Part shown: positions 7,597 through 14,467 of the stretch, one piece after another | How the letters are laid out: each line of letters starts with the position of its first letter | Numbering within the stretch: the first letter of the stretch is position 1 | Assembly (NCBI GenBank): GCA_021617435.1 | Contig: JAJWCP010000009.1 | Location: 1 to 16,125 of the forward strand | Source of the DNA: Pseudomonadota bacterium | GTDB taxonomy: Bacteria > Pseudomonadota > Alphaproteobacteria > RF32 > CAG-239 | Length of the DNA: 16,125 bases | Reading direction: 5' to 3' | Notes under the pieces: model-generated | What the model was told of the DNA's origin: nothing | The model's input: the letters and a program-made list of their open reading frames with translations, nothing else | Database searches by the model: none | Translations under genes and position numbers: made by a program

Positions 7597-8957
7597 GCGC
7601 CGTATTTTCCGCCCATCGCCTTAAAAATATAGTTTTCATACTTAATTATTTGGTATTTTTGCTCAATCAAACTTTTATAAAGCTCATTTTCTGTATTAAT
7701 AGCCTCCAAATAATCCTTAAACTCTATTTTGCCGTTATTATAACGCGCCTGATAATATTTGCTGATTTTTACGGCATTATTATAATTTTGCTCAACATTA
7801 TCATATTGCTGTTCTGCTTTTTGATATGCGAAGTAATAATAAGCGACTTCATTTAGAGCCTGGTTTAAGTTATCCTTAAAATCAATCAGCGCCAAATTAT
7901 AATCTGCCTCCGAAATTTTAACATTGTTTTTAACTCTGTTCCAATCTAAAAACGGCAAATCAACCCCCACGCTGCCGAGCAAGTATGGAAAATCAAACGT
8001 GGTGCGCGCCTTGTCAGAAGCCGAATTAATCGCCCCTTTGAGTGAAATGGTCGGATACCAGTTTTTATCTTCAGCTTTTAAGTTTTTAAACGCTTTTTCC
8101 AACCGATATTGACCGGCAAGCAAATCCGGACGCTTAGCAAGCACCGCAAGCGGCGTTTCCATATTAACATTAAGCGACTTTTGCTCTATAAGGCCGGTAA
8201 ACTCTAAATTTAAATCTTCATCGGGCTTAGCGCTTAAAATATTGCGCAAACTGCGTTCTTGTTCTTTAAATGACGTTTGTAAATCAAGCAGTTTATTTTC
8301 TTCTGAGAGTAGGCTTTGCTTAGTTTGCAAATATTCTATGTCGTCAGTTTTGCCGCTTTGGTATTTTTGCGCGGAAATATTATACAAATTTTGATAAAGC
8401 ACGATATTTTTCTCGGTTAAGGCTATCGCATTGTTTAAGTATGCCAAATTAAAATACAAATCAACCACACTGTTGACAAGGCTCAAGCGCGCTGATTCTT
8501 TATCTTGTTCGGTAGCTTTATATTCAAATTCCTGCGCAGTTTGTAAATTGCGGATTTTACCATACAAGTCAACTTCATATGTTAAACCGAGTTCTCCTGA
8601 AAAATTGCTTGAAAAATTATCGGTACGCTTAACTTCACTCTGCGAAGAAGCGTTAAGCTTGCCCGCTAAAGTCGGAAACAAATCAAGCGTTTGCAACTTT
8701 AAACTATAAAGTTCTTTATTAATATTTATCGCCGCGCGCAAATAATCAGGATTTTTTTGTAGCGCCGTTTCCACCAAATGGTTAAGTTCGGCATTATGAT
8801 ACCCGCGCCACCATTCGCCATCCGCTTTATAACGATTGCTGTCATATTGCCCCAACTCGTCTTCAAGCGTATGCAATTCGTACTTATTTGCCGCACAGCC
8901 TAGTGTTGCAAACAAAACTGTTATCATTAAAAAATTTAAAACCATATTCTTTTTCAT
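7593..8957 (-). CDS. TolC/NodT-family outer membrane efflux lipoprotein
   Basis: Outer membrane channel of a tripartite pump, third gene of the macA-macB operon. The N-terminus MKKNMVLNFLMITVLFATLG followed by Cys is a signal peptide with a lipobox-like end (LGC), indicating a lipid-anchored mature protein as in the NodT/OprM group; the residue three before the Cys is Thr, so the lipobox is not ideal. The rest shows the two-fold repeat of long helices of the OEP fold, with the family sequences VVDLYFNLAYLNNAIALTEKN, or similar, in the first half and LAKRPDLLAGQYRLEKA in the middle. Start ATG at 8957 sits one base after the macB stop (TAAcATG), implying coupling. An upstream GTG at 8966 has no ribosome site. 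Length 454 residues is normal. The stop overlaps that of truA. Confidence 0.88.
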   Translation of the reverse strand: MKKNMVLNFLMITVLFATLGCAANKYELHTLEDELGQYDSNRYKADGEWWRGYHNAELNHLVETALQKNPDYLRAAININKELYSLKLQTLDLFPTLAGKLNASSQSEVKRTDNFSSNFSGELGLTYEVDLYGKIRNLQTAQEFEYKATEQDKESARLSLVNSVVDLYFNLAYLNNAIALTEKNIVLYQNLYNISAQKYQSGKTDDIEYLQTKQSLLSEENKLLDLQTSFKEQERSLRNILSAKPDEDLNLEFTGLIEQKSLNVNMETPLAVLAKRPDLLAGQYRLEKAFKNLKAEDKNWYPTISLKGAINSASDKARTTFDFPYLLGSVGVDLPFLDWNRVKNNVKISEADYNLALIDFKDNLNQALNEVAYYYFAYQKAEQQYDNVEQNYNNAVKISKYYQARYNNGKIEFKDYLEAINTENELYKSLIEQKYQIIKYENYIFKAMGGKYGA

Positions 8958-8958
8958 G

Positions 8959-10899
8959 TTATTCACTCGCTAATGCATCAATAGGATTAAGGTTTGAAGC
9001 GTTTCTTGCCGGCATATATCCGAATATTATACCGATTGCGCTTGAACAGCTTAACGCCAAAATTATGGACGATGTTGAAAAAATCATACCGAAATCTTCC
9101 GAAAAAGTATTAAATCCGGCGCCTATCAATAATGAGAGCGTCACTCCCATAAAACCGCCGACCAAACAAATTAACACTGCCTCAATTAAAAACTGCTGTA
9201 AGATATCGGCTTGTTTGGCGCCAATAGCCATTCTGATACCGATTTCGCGCGTACGCTCAGTAACCGATACCAACATAATATTCATCACCCCGATACCGCC
9301 GACAATCAATGAAATTACCGCAATACTCGCAATCAAAAGCTTCATGGTATTGGTTGCGCTTTCCACTGTTTGCTTAATGCTATCGGTATTAATCATAAAA
9401 AAGTCTTTTTTACCGTGCAGTGAGGTTAAAATATTTTCAATACTTTCTTCCGCCACTTGCGAATTTACCGCATCGTTAATTTTTACCGTAATTGAATCAA
9501 TATCGTTAGTACCGTTAATTTTATACATTGCGGTCGTATACGGAGTCCACAAGTTCATAGAATCCGACATCGGACCGGGGGCGTTGTATGGCTCGGTAAT
9601 GCCGATGATTTTCAGCGGTTTTTTGTTAAAAATTAAAATTTTGCCAATCGGGTCAGGGTCATTTTCAAACAACTGTTTACGGGTGTTATCATCAATCACC
9701 ACCACGGAGGACATATCGTCAACCTCGCCTTGCGTAAAAATGCGTCCTAAAGCAATTTTGCGTCCTTTAACTTCAAAAAACGCCTCGCCTACTCCTGTAA
9801 GCTGCGCGGTTAAAGCCTGATTTTCATATATTAAATTGCCGTTTGCGGAAACTCTCGGTGTGGAATTATCAATAAAGCTTTGTTTTCCCAAATAATCGGA
9901 ATCGCTAATTTTTAAGGTGCGTATCCGCATGGCTCGCCTGTCGCCAAAACCGGTACCTGGTAAAATATCTATCGTATTGGTGCCCATGGAGTTAATCTGC
10001 TCCATAATTTTTTGCTGTGACGCGTTACCCAAAGCCACCACTGAAACAACGGAAGCAATACCGATAATAATACCGAGCATCGTCAACAGCGAGCGCATTT
10101 TATTAGATAAAATGGCATGAACCGACATTTTAAACGATTCCATAAAACTGTACTTAAATGTATCAAACTTGCTCTTTTTATTATGCTCAACTTTTTCCAT
10201 CTCCGGGTAAATAGTATCTGATTTACGGGTATCAGAAACCACCTGCCCGTCTTTAATTTCAATAATCCGGCTTGCCTGCGCGGCAATATGACTGTCATGC
10301 GTTACTAAAATTATGGTATGCCCCTGTTTATGAAGGTCTTTAATGATTTCCATAACCCGCTCGCCGCTTTTTGAATCAAGCGCGCCGGTTGGTTCATCTG
10401 CCAAAATAATTTCGCCGCCGTTCATTAAAGCGCGAGCGATACTAACGCGCTGTTGCTGCCCGCCGGAAAGTTCGTTTGGCTTATTGTTCAGTTTATCGCC
10501 AAGATCAAGCTGTTTTAGGAGTTCAACCGCGCGTTTATTACGGATTTCAGCATTAAGCCCCAAATAAACTGCCGGAAGCGCGGCATTCTCATCAGCTTTT
10601 AAGCTTGAAAGCAAATTATAACGCTGAAAAATAAAGCCGAATGTTTTAGAGCGCAAATCTGCCAATTCGTCCTTGTTCATTTTGCCAACCTCAACTCCGT
10701 TTATTTTATAAGAGCCGGAAGTCGGCACATCTAAACAGCCTATAATATTCATCATTGTGGATTTTCCGGAACCTGATTGTCCGATAATGGCAACAAAATC
10801 GCCTTTTTCAACTGAAAAATTAACATCTTTAAGCACATGAACCCGATTAGCGTTTTCACCGAAAAATTTATTAATTTTTTTCAGTTCAATGATATTCAT
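8959..10899 (-). CDS. macB: MacB-type ABC transporter (ATPase plus FtsX-like permease)
   Basis: Inner-membrane ATPase/permease of a MacAB tripartite exporter, which works as a mechanotransmission pump for macrolides, peptides or lipids taken from the periplasm. N-terminal nucleotide-binding domain: Walker A GQSGSGKST (40-48), signature LSGGQQQR (144-151), Walker B ending in LADEP with E169, and switch His201. Transmembrane helix 1 lies at about 271-293, followed by a periplasmic domain (about 300-515), then three C-terminal helices (about 521-545, 571-595, 609-630) with the FtsX-type VTERTREIGIRMAIGAK. Start ATG at 10899 has AAGGAG (10908-10913 on the plus coordinates) 8 bases upstream and lies one base after the macA stop. 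A frame extending to 10989 would run inside macA and has no family homology. Length 646 residues matches MacB. The substrate cannot be read from sequence. Confidence 0.93.
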   Translation of the reverse strand: MNIIELKKINKFFGENANRVHVLKDVNFSVEKGDFVAIIGQSGSGKSTMMNIIGCLDVPTSGSYKINGVEVGKMNKDELADLRSKTFGFIFQRYNLLSSLKADENAALPAVYLGLNAEIRNKRAVELLKQLDLGDKLNNKPNELSGGQQQRVSIARALMNGGEIILADEPTGALDSKSGERVMEIIKDLHKQGHTIILVTHDSHIAAQASRIIEIKDGQVVSDTRKSDTIYPEMEKVEHNKKSKFDTFKYSFMESFKMSVHAILSNKMRSLLTMLGIIIGIASVVSVVALGNASQQKIMEQINSMGTNTIDILPGTGFGDRRAMRIRTLKISDSDYLGKQSFIDNSTPRVSANGNLIYENQALTAQLTGVGEAFFEVKGRKIALGRIFTQGEVDDMSSVVVIDDNTRKQLFENDPDPIGKILIFNKKPLKIIGITEPYNAPGPMSDSMNLWTPYTTAMYKINGTNDIDSITVKINDAVNSQVAEESIENILTSLHGKKDFFMINTDSIKQTVESATNTMKLLIASIAVISLIVGGIGVMNIMLVSVTERTREIGIRMAIGAKQADILQQFLIEAVLICLVGGFMGVTLSLLIGAGFNTFSEDFGMIFSTSSIILALSCSSAIGIIFGYMPARNASNLNPIDALASE

Positions 10900-10900
10900 C

Positions 10901-12106
10901 TTAGAATCTCCTTGGGCCCTTGATATTAGCAGTCTTGTCTGAAATTTCAGCCGAAGACATGTGCGCCAAAACCACCTTATCACCTTCATTTAAGCCGCTT
11001 TTAATTTCAATATGCAGTCCGTCTGAAACTCCGGTTTCAACCGGTTTTTGCTGCAAACCTTCTTTAGTCAAAACTTCAACATACTGCTCATTTGCCTTTC
11101 CTTTTACCGCCATAACCGGAACCGAAAGTACATTCTCGGCATTTTCAACATAAATCACATTTTGAGTCGTCATGCCGATTCTCAATTTTCCCTCATCATT
11201 AGGCACAATCAAACGGCCGTAATAGTAAATTGCCTCATCATCGCCCACAACTTCCGAATATGTTCCATTGGTCAACAACGTAAGCGCCGGATCAATAGAT
11301 TTTAAAGTTGTTTCATACACATGATTTAAATCTGCCAATATAGAATAGGTAACCTTAACTCCGGCTTTGATTTCAGAAATATCGCCCTCTGAAATTTCAA
11401 TCAAAATCTCCATTTGGCTTAAATCGGCAATTTGCACAATGGTCGGCGTATCCATAGCAGCGTTAATGGTTTGCCCTACTTTTACCGGAACTGAAACAAC
11501 CGTGCCGTCAAGTGGAGCGGTAATACGGGTATAACCCAAATTGGTTTCCGCCGTGCTTAATGAAATTTCAGTTTCTTTAACCGCCGCGGCAAGCTCCGCC
11601 ACTTTTGATTTTGCGGTTTGGTAAGCGTCTTCGCTGTTTTCTAAATCTTCAGCTGATGCGGCGTTTTGTTTTTTTAACTTTTGCATACGTTGATATTGTT
11701 TTTCCGCCACATTCAATGACGTTTTAGCAGCGGCAAGCTGCGCTTGATAACTGCTTAACTTAGCTTTATTAATATCAACTTCATTTTGCTGAGTGGTGGA
11801 ATCAATTTCAGCAATCATGTCACCGATTTTAACATGCTGTCCCACTGAAACATATAACTTTTCAATTTTACCGGAAACCTGCGCGCCGACTGTAACCAGT
11901 TGAATAGCCCTCACCTCGCCGGCGGCATTGACCACTTTTTCAATATTCTGGCGCTTAACATCTTCCGTAATATAAGTAACATCGTCTTTACTGCCAAACA
12001 TCTGCGGTAAAAACCAAACGCAGGCTAAAATTATTGCGCCATATATCCATAATTTACGGCTCTTCGTCACTTTTTTTAACTTTTCAATCATAATTCTCGT
12101 TTCCAT
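10901..12106 (-). CDS. macA: MacA-type periplasmic adaptor (membrane fusion protein)
   Basis: Adaptor that joins MacB to the outer membrane channel. One N-terminal membrane helix (about 19-37) is followed by a lipoyl-like half (AGEVRAIQLVTVGAQVSGKI and GDMIAEID), an alpha-helical hairpin with Ala/Lys/Glu-rich heptads (about 97-185), the second lipoyl half (TRITAPLDGTVVSVPVKVGQ) and the beta-barrel and membrane-proximal domains. Length 401 residues is close to the family norm. Start ATG at 12106 is chosen because GGAG (plus coordinates 12115-12118) sits 8 bases upstream. A GTG at 12124 and an ATG at 12091 are weaker. macB follows after one base. A MerR-type promoter about 250 bases upstream probably drives the operon. 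Confidence 0.92.
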   Translation of the reverse strand: METRIMIEKLKKVTKSRKLWIYGAIILACVWFLPQMFGSKDDVTYITEDVKRQNIEKVVNAAGEVRAIQLVTVGAQVSGKIEKLYVSVGQHVKIGDMIAEIDSTTQQNEVDINKAKLSSYQAQLAAAKTSLNVAEKQYQRMQKLKKQNAASAEDLENSEDAYQTAKSKVAELAAAVKETEISLSTAETNLGYTRITAPLDGTVVSVPVKVGQTINAAMDTPTIVQIADLSQMEILIEISEGDISEIKAGVKVTYSILADLNHVYETTLKSIDPALTLLTNGTYSEVVGDDEAIYYYGRLIVPNDEGKLRIGMTTQNVIYVENAENVLSVPVMAVKGKANEQYVEVLTKEGLQQKPVETGVSDGLHIEIKSGLNEGDKVVLAHMSSAEISDKTANIKGPRRF

Positions 12107-12134
12107 ATTGTAAACTCCGTTCACAATTATTAAT

Positions 12135-12182
12135 AACGATTTTATTTAAGAAAAGGTTCACAAAACTGAAAATAAAATCGTT
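12135..12182 (-). repeat. Perfect 13-bp inverted repeat in the macA leader
   Basis: AACGATTTTATTT (12135-12147) and its exact complement AAATAAAATCGTT (12170-12182) flank 22 bases. In the predicted macAB transcript this forms a stem about 30 bases before the macA start codon. There is no T-run after it on either strand, so it is not an ordinary terminator. An 8-base direct repeat GTTCACAA (12119-12126 and 12156-12163) has one copy in the loop and one beside the stem. It could be an RNA leader structure or a DNA operator. Confidence 0.6.
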
Positions 12183-12299
12183 CCGATTATAAATTTTGTC
12201 TGCTACCGGTGTATAAGACAAGGACAGCGGTAAAAACAGTGCGCGGTCATAATTAAGAGCACGGCATTTAATATAAAACAAGCATTAAGCCAATCAAAT

Positions 12300-12331
12300 T
12301 TATAATAAAAAAACTTTCATTTTTACCTCCT
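12300..12331 (-). other. Strong ribosome site with a 6-codon leader frame (MKVFLL) upstream of macA
   Basis: On the minus strand AGGAGGT (plus 12325-12331) is followed after AAAA by ATG (12318-12320), the best ribosome site in the window. The frame stops after six codons (MKVFLL, stop at 12300-12302). It lies about 20 bases after the predicted start of the MerR-type promoter, exactly where a first gene should begin. The frame runs over seven T in a row. One T fewer would open a 38-codon frame ending at 12203 with a hydrophobic centre; one T more gives a 17-residue hydrophobic peptide. It may be a leader peptide, a decayed small gene or a sequencing slip. Confidence 0.4.
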
Positions 12332-12357
12332 GGCAAAAATTTTACCGATTTGTTTTT

Positions 12358-12388
12358 AGTGTAGCACTTAGAGTAAACTCAAGGTCAA
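12358..12388 (-). promoter_or_regulatory. MerR-family-type promoter of the macAB operon
   Basis: On the minus strand a -35 TTGACC (plus 12383-12388) and a -10 TACACT (plus 12358-12363) are separated by 19 bases, the over-long spacer characteristic of promoters activated by MerR-family proteins through DNA distortion. A dyad fills the spacer: arms ACCTTGAGT and ACTCTAAGT match at 7 of 9 positions around a central TT (plus 12366-12385). The dyad begins inside the -35 element, as at CueR and SoxR targets. The subfamily is unclear: the arms share features with both SoxR and copper/zinc MerR sites. The regulator gene is not in the window. Confidence 0.7.
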
Positions 12389-12399
12389 GCATATTTTTG

Positions 12400-12428
12400 T
12401 TGAATCTTAAAAATTTATTTTTTATAGT
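12400..12428 (+). promoter_or_regulatory. Predicted sigma-70-type promoter of the small-protein gene
   Basis: TTGAAT (12400-12405) and TATAGT (12423-12428) are spaced by 17 bases, giving a start near 12435 and a leader of about 30 nt with the ribosome site AGAGGT at 12454-12459. Confidence 0.55.
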
Positions 12429-12464
12429 AACTCCGTTTTTAAGTAAGATAACAAGAGGTACAAA

Positions 12465-12926
12465 ATGTCAAAAATTGAAATAGATACCGCAACTGGCAAA
12501 ATTTCCGAAGTTGCCCAAGAAAACAACGGATGTTTAACTGTTGTTCTTATTGTTTTGGCTATCGCTTATTTTTGTTTTGCTGACGATAGAGACGTGGAAT
12601 TAACTAAAAAAATGGACGAAGCCTGCTCTGCAGAACAAATTGCTAAAACAGGCACCATAAAATGCCAAGAAGCCAAAGACAACTTGTTAAATTACATCAA
12701 AACTGAATTACCCGAACTCAAAAAAAATTATCAATCAAACAAAAACAACCTCAAACAATTAAACAAAGATAAAAACTTAAAATGCTCTGAAAGCGGGCTT
12801 ACCGCTTATGGCTCCGAAGGTTGCAAAGAAGCAACTGAACAGCTTGACCGAACTACCAATTATGTCACCCAAACTAAAACTAAAATTGAAAAGCTTGAAG
12901 CCTTAAAAAGCCAACTAACAGACTAA
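12465..12926 (+). CDS. Unrecognised membrane-anchored protein with duplicated Cys-x12-Cys module
   Basis: I do not recognise this 153-residue protein. After a 22-residue hydrophilic N-terminus there is one membrane helix (about 23-39), followed by acidic DDRDVE, which suggests that the C-terminal part lies in the periplasm. That part is helical and Lys/Glu/Gln-rich. It contains two copies of the pattern C-S-x8-G-x3-C-x-E-A-x3-L or close to it: C54/C67 with L74, and C107/C120 with L127, offset by exactly 53 residues. Two intramolecular disulfides pinning helical hairpins are plausible. Two more Cys (C23, C37) lie in or near the membrane helix. ATG 12465 follows AGAGGT by 5 bases. It has its own promoter, is transcribed away from macAB, and is followed by nhaA after 90 bases. 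Codon use is as A/T-rich as its neighbours or more so. Confidence 0.75.
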   Translation: MSKIEIDTATGKISEVAQENNGCLTVVLIVLAIAYFCFADDRDVELTKKMDEACSAEQIAKTGTIKCQEAKDNLLNYIKTELPELKKNYQSNKNNLKQLNKDKNLKCSESGLTAYGSEGCKEATEQLDRTTNYVTQTKTKIEKLEALKSQLTD

Positions 12927-12964
12927 AAACAGACCTTGCTCTTTTATTTTTTATCTGGTTTTAC

Positions 12965-12992
12965 TTGTAAACTTAAATTTACTGATTATTAT
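12965..12992 (+). promoter_or_regulatory. Possible promoter of nhaA
   Basis: TTGTAA (12965-12970), 16 bases, then TATTAT (12987-12992), with a predicted start near 12999, only about 18 bases before the nhaA ATG. A small palindrome TTATCTGATAA (12989-12999) overlaps the -10 and start. The region is A/T-rich, so the match could be chance, and nhaA may also be read through from the gene before it. Confidence 0.35.
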
Positions 12993-13016
12993 CTGATAAA
13001 ACTAATCGGGTGTGTC

Positions 13017-14111
13017 ATGAAAAAGTTTGTGCAAATTGCCGAGGACTGGTCGTTGCCGCTTATCTGCGGAATTATCATTGCTTTATTGTGGGCAAATTAT
13101 GACTATCATCTATATCATTCCTTTGTTCATCATAATTTTTTTGCTGACGTCAATTTTCATTTTTTAGTGAACGATGTTTTTTTAGTGCTGTTTTTCGGTT
13201 CTGTTTCCATTGAAATCATGCACGAATTTTCTTCCGGCGGAGCTTTATTTCCATTAAAAAAAGCTGCGGTAAACATTATGGCGGCATGCGGTGGCGTATG
13301 TATGCCGATAGTTATTTTTTATGCGCTAAACACTGTTTTTGGCAAGGCAGAATACTCTGCCGGTTGGGCTGTAGGCACAGCCACCGATATTGCGGTCGCA
13401 CTGTTATTTGCCAAACTGATTTTTCCTAAAAAACATCCTGCCTTAACCTTTTTGCTGTTTTTAGCAATTATTGATGATTTTATCGGCCTTGGCATTATAG
13501 CTGTTTTTTATCCTGACGCCGACAAACCATTTCAACCCGCTTTTTTACTTTTAATTTTACTTGCCGTGCTGATAAGTTTATTTTTGCGCAAAAGCAAAAA
13601 AACATCATATTTTATATATTTGTTCCCGACGCTGATTTCTTGGTACGGTATGCACTCTGCCAACCTGCACGCCTCTTTAGCCATGATATGGATTGTGCCG
13701 TTTATGCCGCAACAAACGCTTCATAAGCTTGAACAGCGCCTAAAACCTGTTGTCATCTTCGGATTATTCTTTTTTGGGCTTGCCAACGCCGGTATAACCT
13801 TTGGCAACGCTTCCTCTTTAACTTTTATAATTTTAAGCTCCTTAATCATCGGCAAACCGCTTGGCATCAGCTTATTTATTAAAATCAGCGCTTTCTTCGG
13901 CTTAAAACCTGACAAAAGCATTAATGCGTATGATATTATCTTAATCGGTTTAACTGCCGGCATTGGCTTGACTGTATCGTTGTTTATTGCCGATATTGCT
14001 TATATAGATTCCTCGCTCCAAGACACCGCTAAAATAGGCGCGCTGCTCAGTATTATCAGCGGCTTTGGCGCTTTTTTGCTTGCTAAGAGCATATTCAAAC
14101 ACAAAATTTAA
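13017..14111 (+). CDS. nhaA: NhaA-type Na+/H+ antiporter
   Basis: Inner-membrane antiporter that exchanges cytosolic Na+ for protons, for sodium and pH homeostasis. The family landmarks are present: FLVNDVFLVLFFGS near 49-62, ATDIA with D124 (E. coli D133), AIIDD with D153/D154 (E. coli D163/D164, the ion-binding pair), GLANAGITF near 254-262, IGKPLGI with K280 (E. coli K300) and GIGLTVSLFIADIAY near the end. About twelve hydrophobic segments fit the fold. At 364 residues it is slightly shorter than E. coli NhaA (388). The ATG at 13017 is chosen because the protein aligns from there; the ribosome site is weak (CGGG at about 13007-13010). An upstream TTG at 12936 would add 27 residues with no family match. 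Basic residues of the pH-sensing cluster appear substituted (see findings). Confidence 0.93.
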   Translation: MKKFVQIAEDWSLPLICGIIIALLWANYDYHLYHSFVHHNFFADVNFHFLVNDVFLVLFFGSVSIEIMHEFSSGGALFPLKKAAVNIMAACGGVCMPIVIFYALNTVFGKAEYSAGWAVGTATDIAVALLFAKLIFPKKHPALTFLLFLAIIDDFIGLGIIAVFYPDADKPFQPAFLLLILLAVLISLFLRKSKKTSYFIYLFPTLISWYGMHSANLHASLAMIWIVPFMPQQTLHKLEQRLKPVVIFGLFFFGLANAGITFGNASSLTFIILSSLIIGKPLGISLFIKISAFFGLKPDKSINAYDIILIGLTAGIGLTVSLFIADIAYIDSSLQDTAKIGALLSIISGFGAFLLAKSIFKHKI

Positions 14112-14113
14112 GC

Positions 14114-14142
14114 TTGACAATCATAATTATTCGTCTTATTGA
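14114..14142 (+). promoter_or_regulatory. Promoter of the metal-response operon
   Basis: A consensus -35 TTGACA (14114-14119) begins two bases after the nhaA stop and is followed after 17 bases by TATTGA (14137-14142). Predicted start about 14149, inside the adjoining G-tract operator. Confidence 0.6.
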
Positions 14143-14169
14143 TAGGGTATAGGGGTATATACTATATAG
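14141..14169 (+). promoter_or_regulatory. G-tract operator of the CsoR/RcnR-family repressor
   Basis: The stretch contains ATAGGGTAT (14142-14150) overlapping TATAGGGGTATA (14148-14159): short G runs flanked by A/T inverted repeats, the pattern known for RcnR/CsoR/FrmR-family sites. It overlaps the predicted transcription start, so binding of the repressor encoded just downstream would block its own operon. The last bases run into the ribosome site AGAGGA (14168-14173). Confidence 0.6.
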
Positions 14170-14179
14170 AGGAATAAAT

Positions 14180-14458
14180 ATGTCTTTTTGCTATACTGAA
14201 GATGATAAAAAACGCTTAACCGCCCGTCTTAACCGTATTGAAGGACAAGTGCGCGGCATTAACAAAATGGTTACTGAAAACCGCGATTGTATGGAAATTT
14301 TAAACCAAATCACTTCTACTCAATCAGCTTTAAAAGGTGTTTGGAAAGAAGTTGTACGCGGACATTTGCAAAACTGCATTAAAGACGCGCTTAAAAACAA
14401 CAAAGATTCTCAAGCTCTGATTGATGAGTTGGTTGAACACCTGAACAAAATGAAATAG
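14180..14458 (+). CDS. CsoR/RcnR-family metal-sensing repressor (DmeR-like by context)
   Basis: Small all-helical tetrameric repressor that releases its operator when it binds metal. The 92 residues carry the family start RLTARLNRIEGQVRGI (12-27). The metal ligand positions are C37, H62 and C66: the Cys-His-Cys set with the spacing of copper sensor CsoR and nickel sensor InrS, not the Cys-His-His set of RcnR and of rhizobial DmeR. An extra Cys4 lies near the N-terminus, where RcnR has a ligand His. The gene directly downstream encodes a DmeF-type exporter (9-base gap), so autoregulation of a metal-export operon is the likely role. ATG 14180 follows AGAGGA by 6 bases. Cu(I), Ni(II)/Co(II) or Zn(II) are all possible. 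Confidence 0.88.
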   Translation: MSFCYTEDDKKRLTARLNRIEGQVRGINKMVTENRDCMEILNQITSTQSALKGVWKEVVRGHLQNCIKDALKNNKDSQALIDELVEHLNKMK

Positions 14459-14467
14459 GACAAAATC

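Larger units (their letters stand above)
12107..12464. other. Divergent control region between macA and the small-protein gene
   Basis: This 358-base non-coding stretch holds, from left to right: the macA ribosome site, a perfect 13-bp inverted repeat (12135-12182), a strong ribosome site with a 6-codon frame on the minus strand (12300-12331), a MerR-type promoter on the minus strand (12358-12388), and a sigma-70-type promoter on the plus strand (12400-12428). The two -35 elements lie back to back, 11 bases apart. A minus-strand open frame of 65 codons (12084-12281, TTG start) overlaps the macA start and has no support. Confidence 0.7.

Noticed and set aside
8958..8966. GTG start at 8966 for the outer membrane lipoprotein
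   Set aside because: It has no ribosome site and overlaps macB; ATG 8957 gives a standard lipoprotein signal peptide and a one-base gap.
8888..9820. A 310-codon open frame on the plus strand
   Set aside because: It lies opposite macB and the lipoprotein gene start, whose family motifs are unmistakable on the minus strand; it has no ribosome site or recognisable domain.
10900..10989. A longer N-terminus for MacB beginning at 10989
   Set aside because: The extra 30 residues lie within macA and match nothing in the family; ATG 10899 has a strong AAGGAG and gives the standard MacB start.
12084..12281. A 65-codon minus-strand frame upstream of macA
   Set aside because: It begins with TTG, has no ribosome site, overlaps the macA start in another frame and covers the perfect inverted repeat.
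12936..13016. A 27-residue upstream extension of NhaA from TTG 12936
   Set aside because: No ribosome site, and the NhaA similarity begins at the ATG at 13017.
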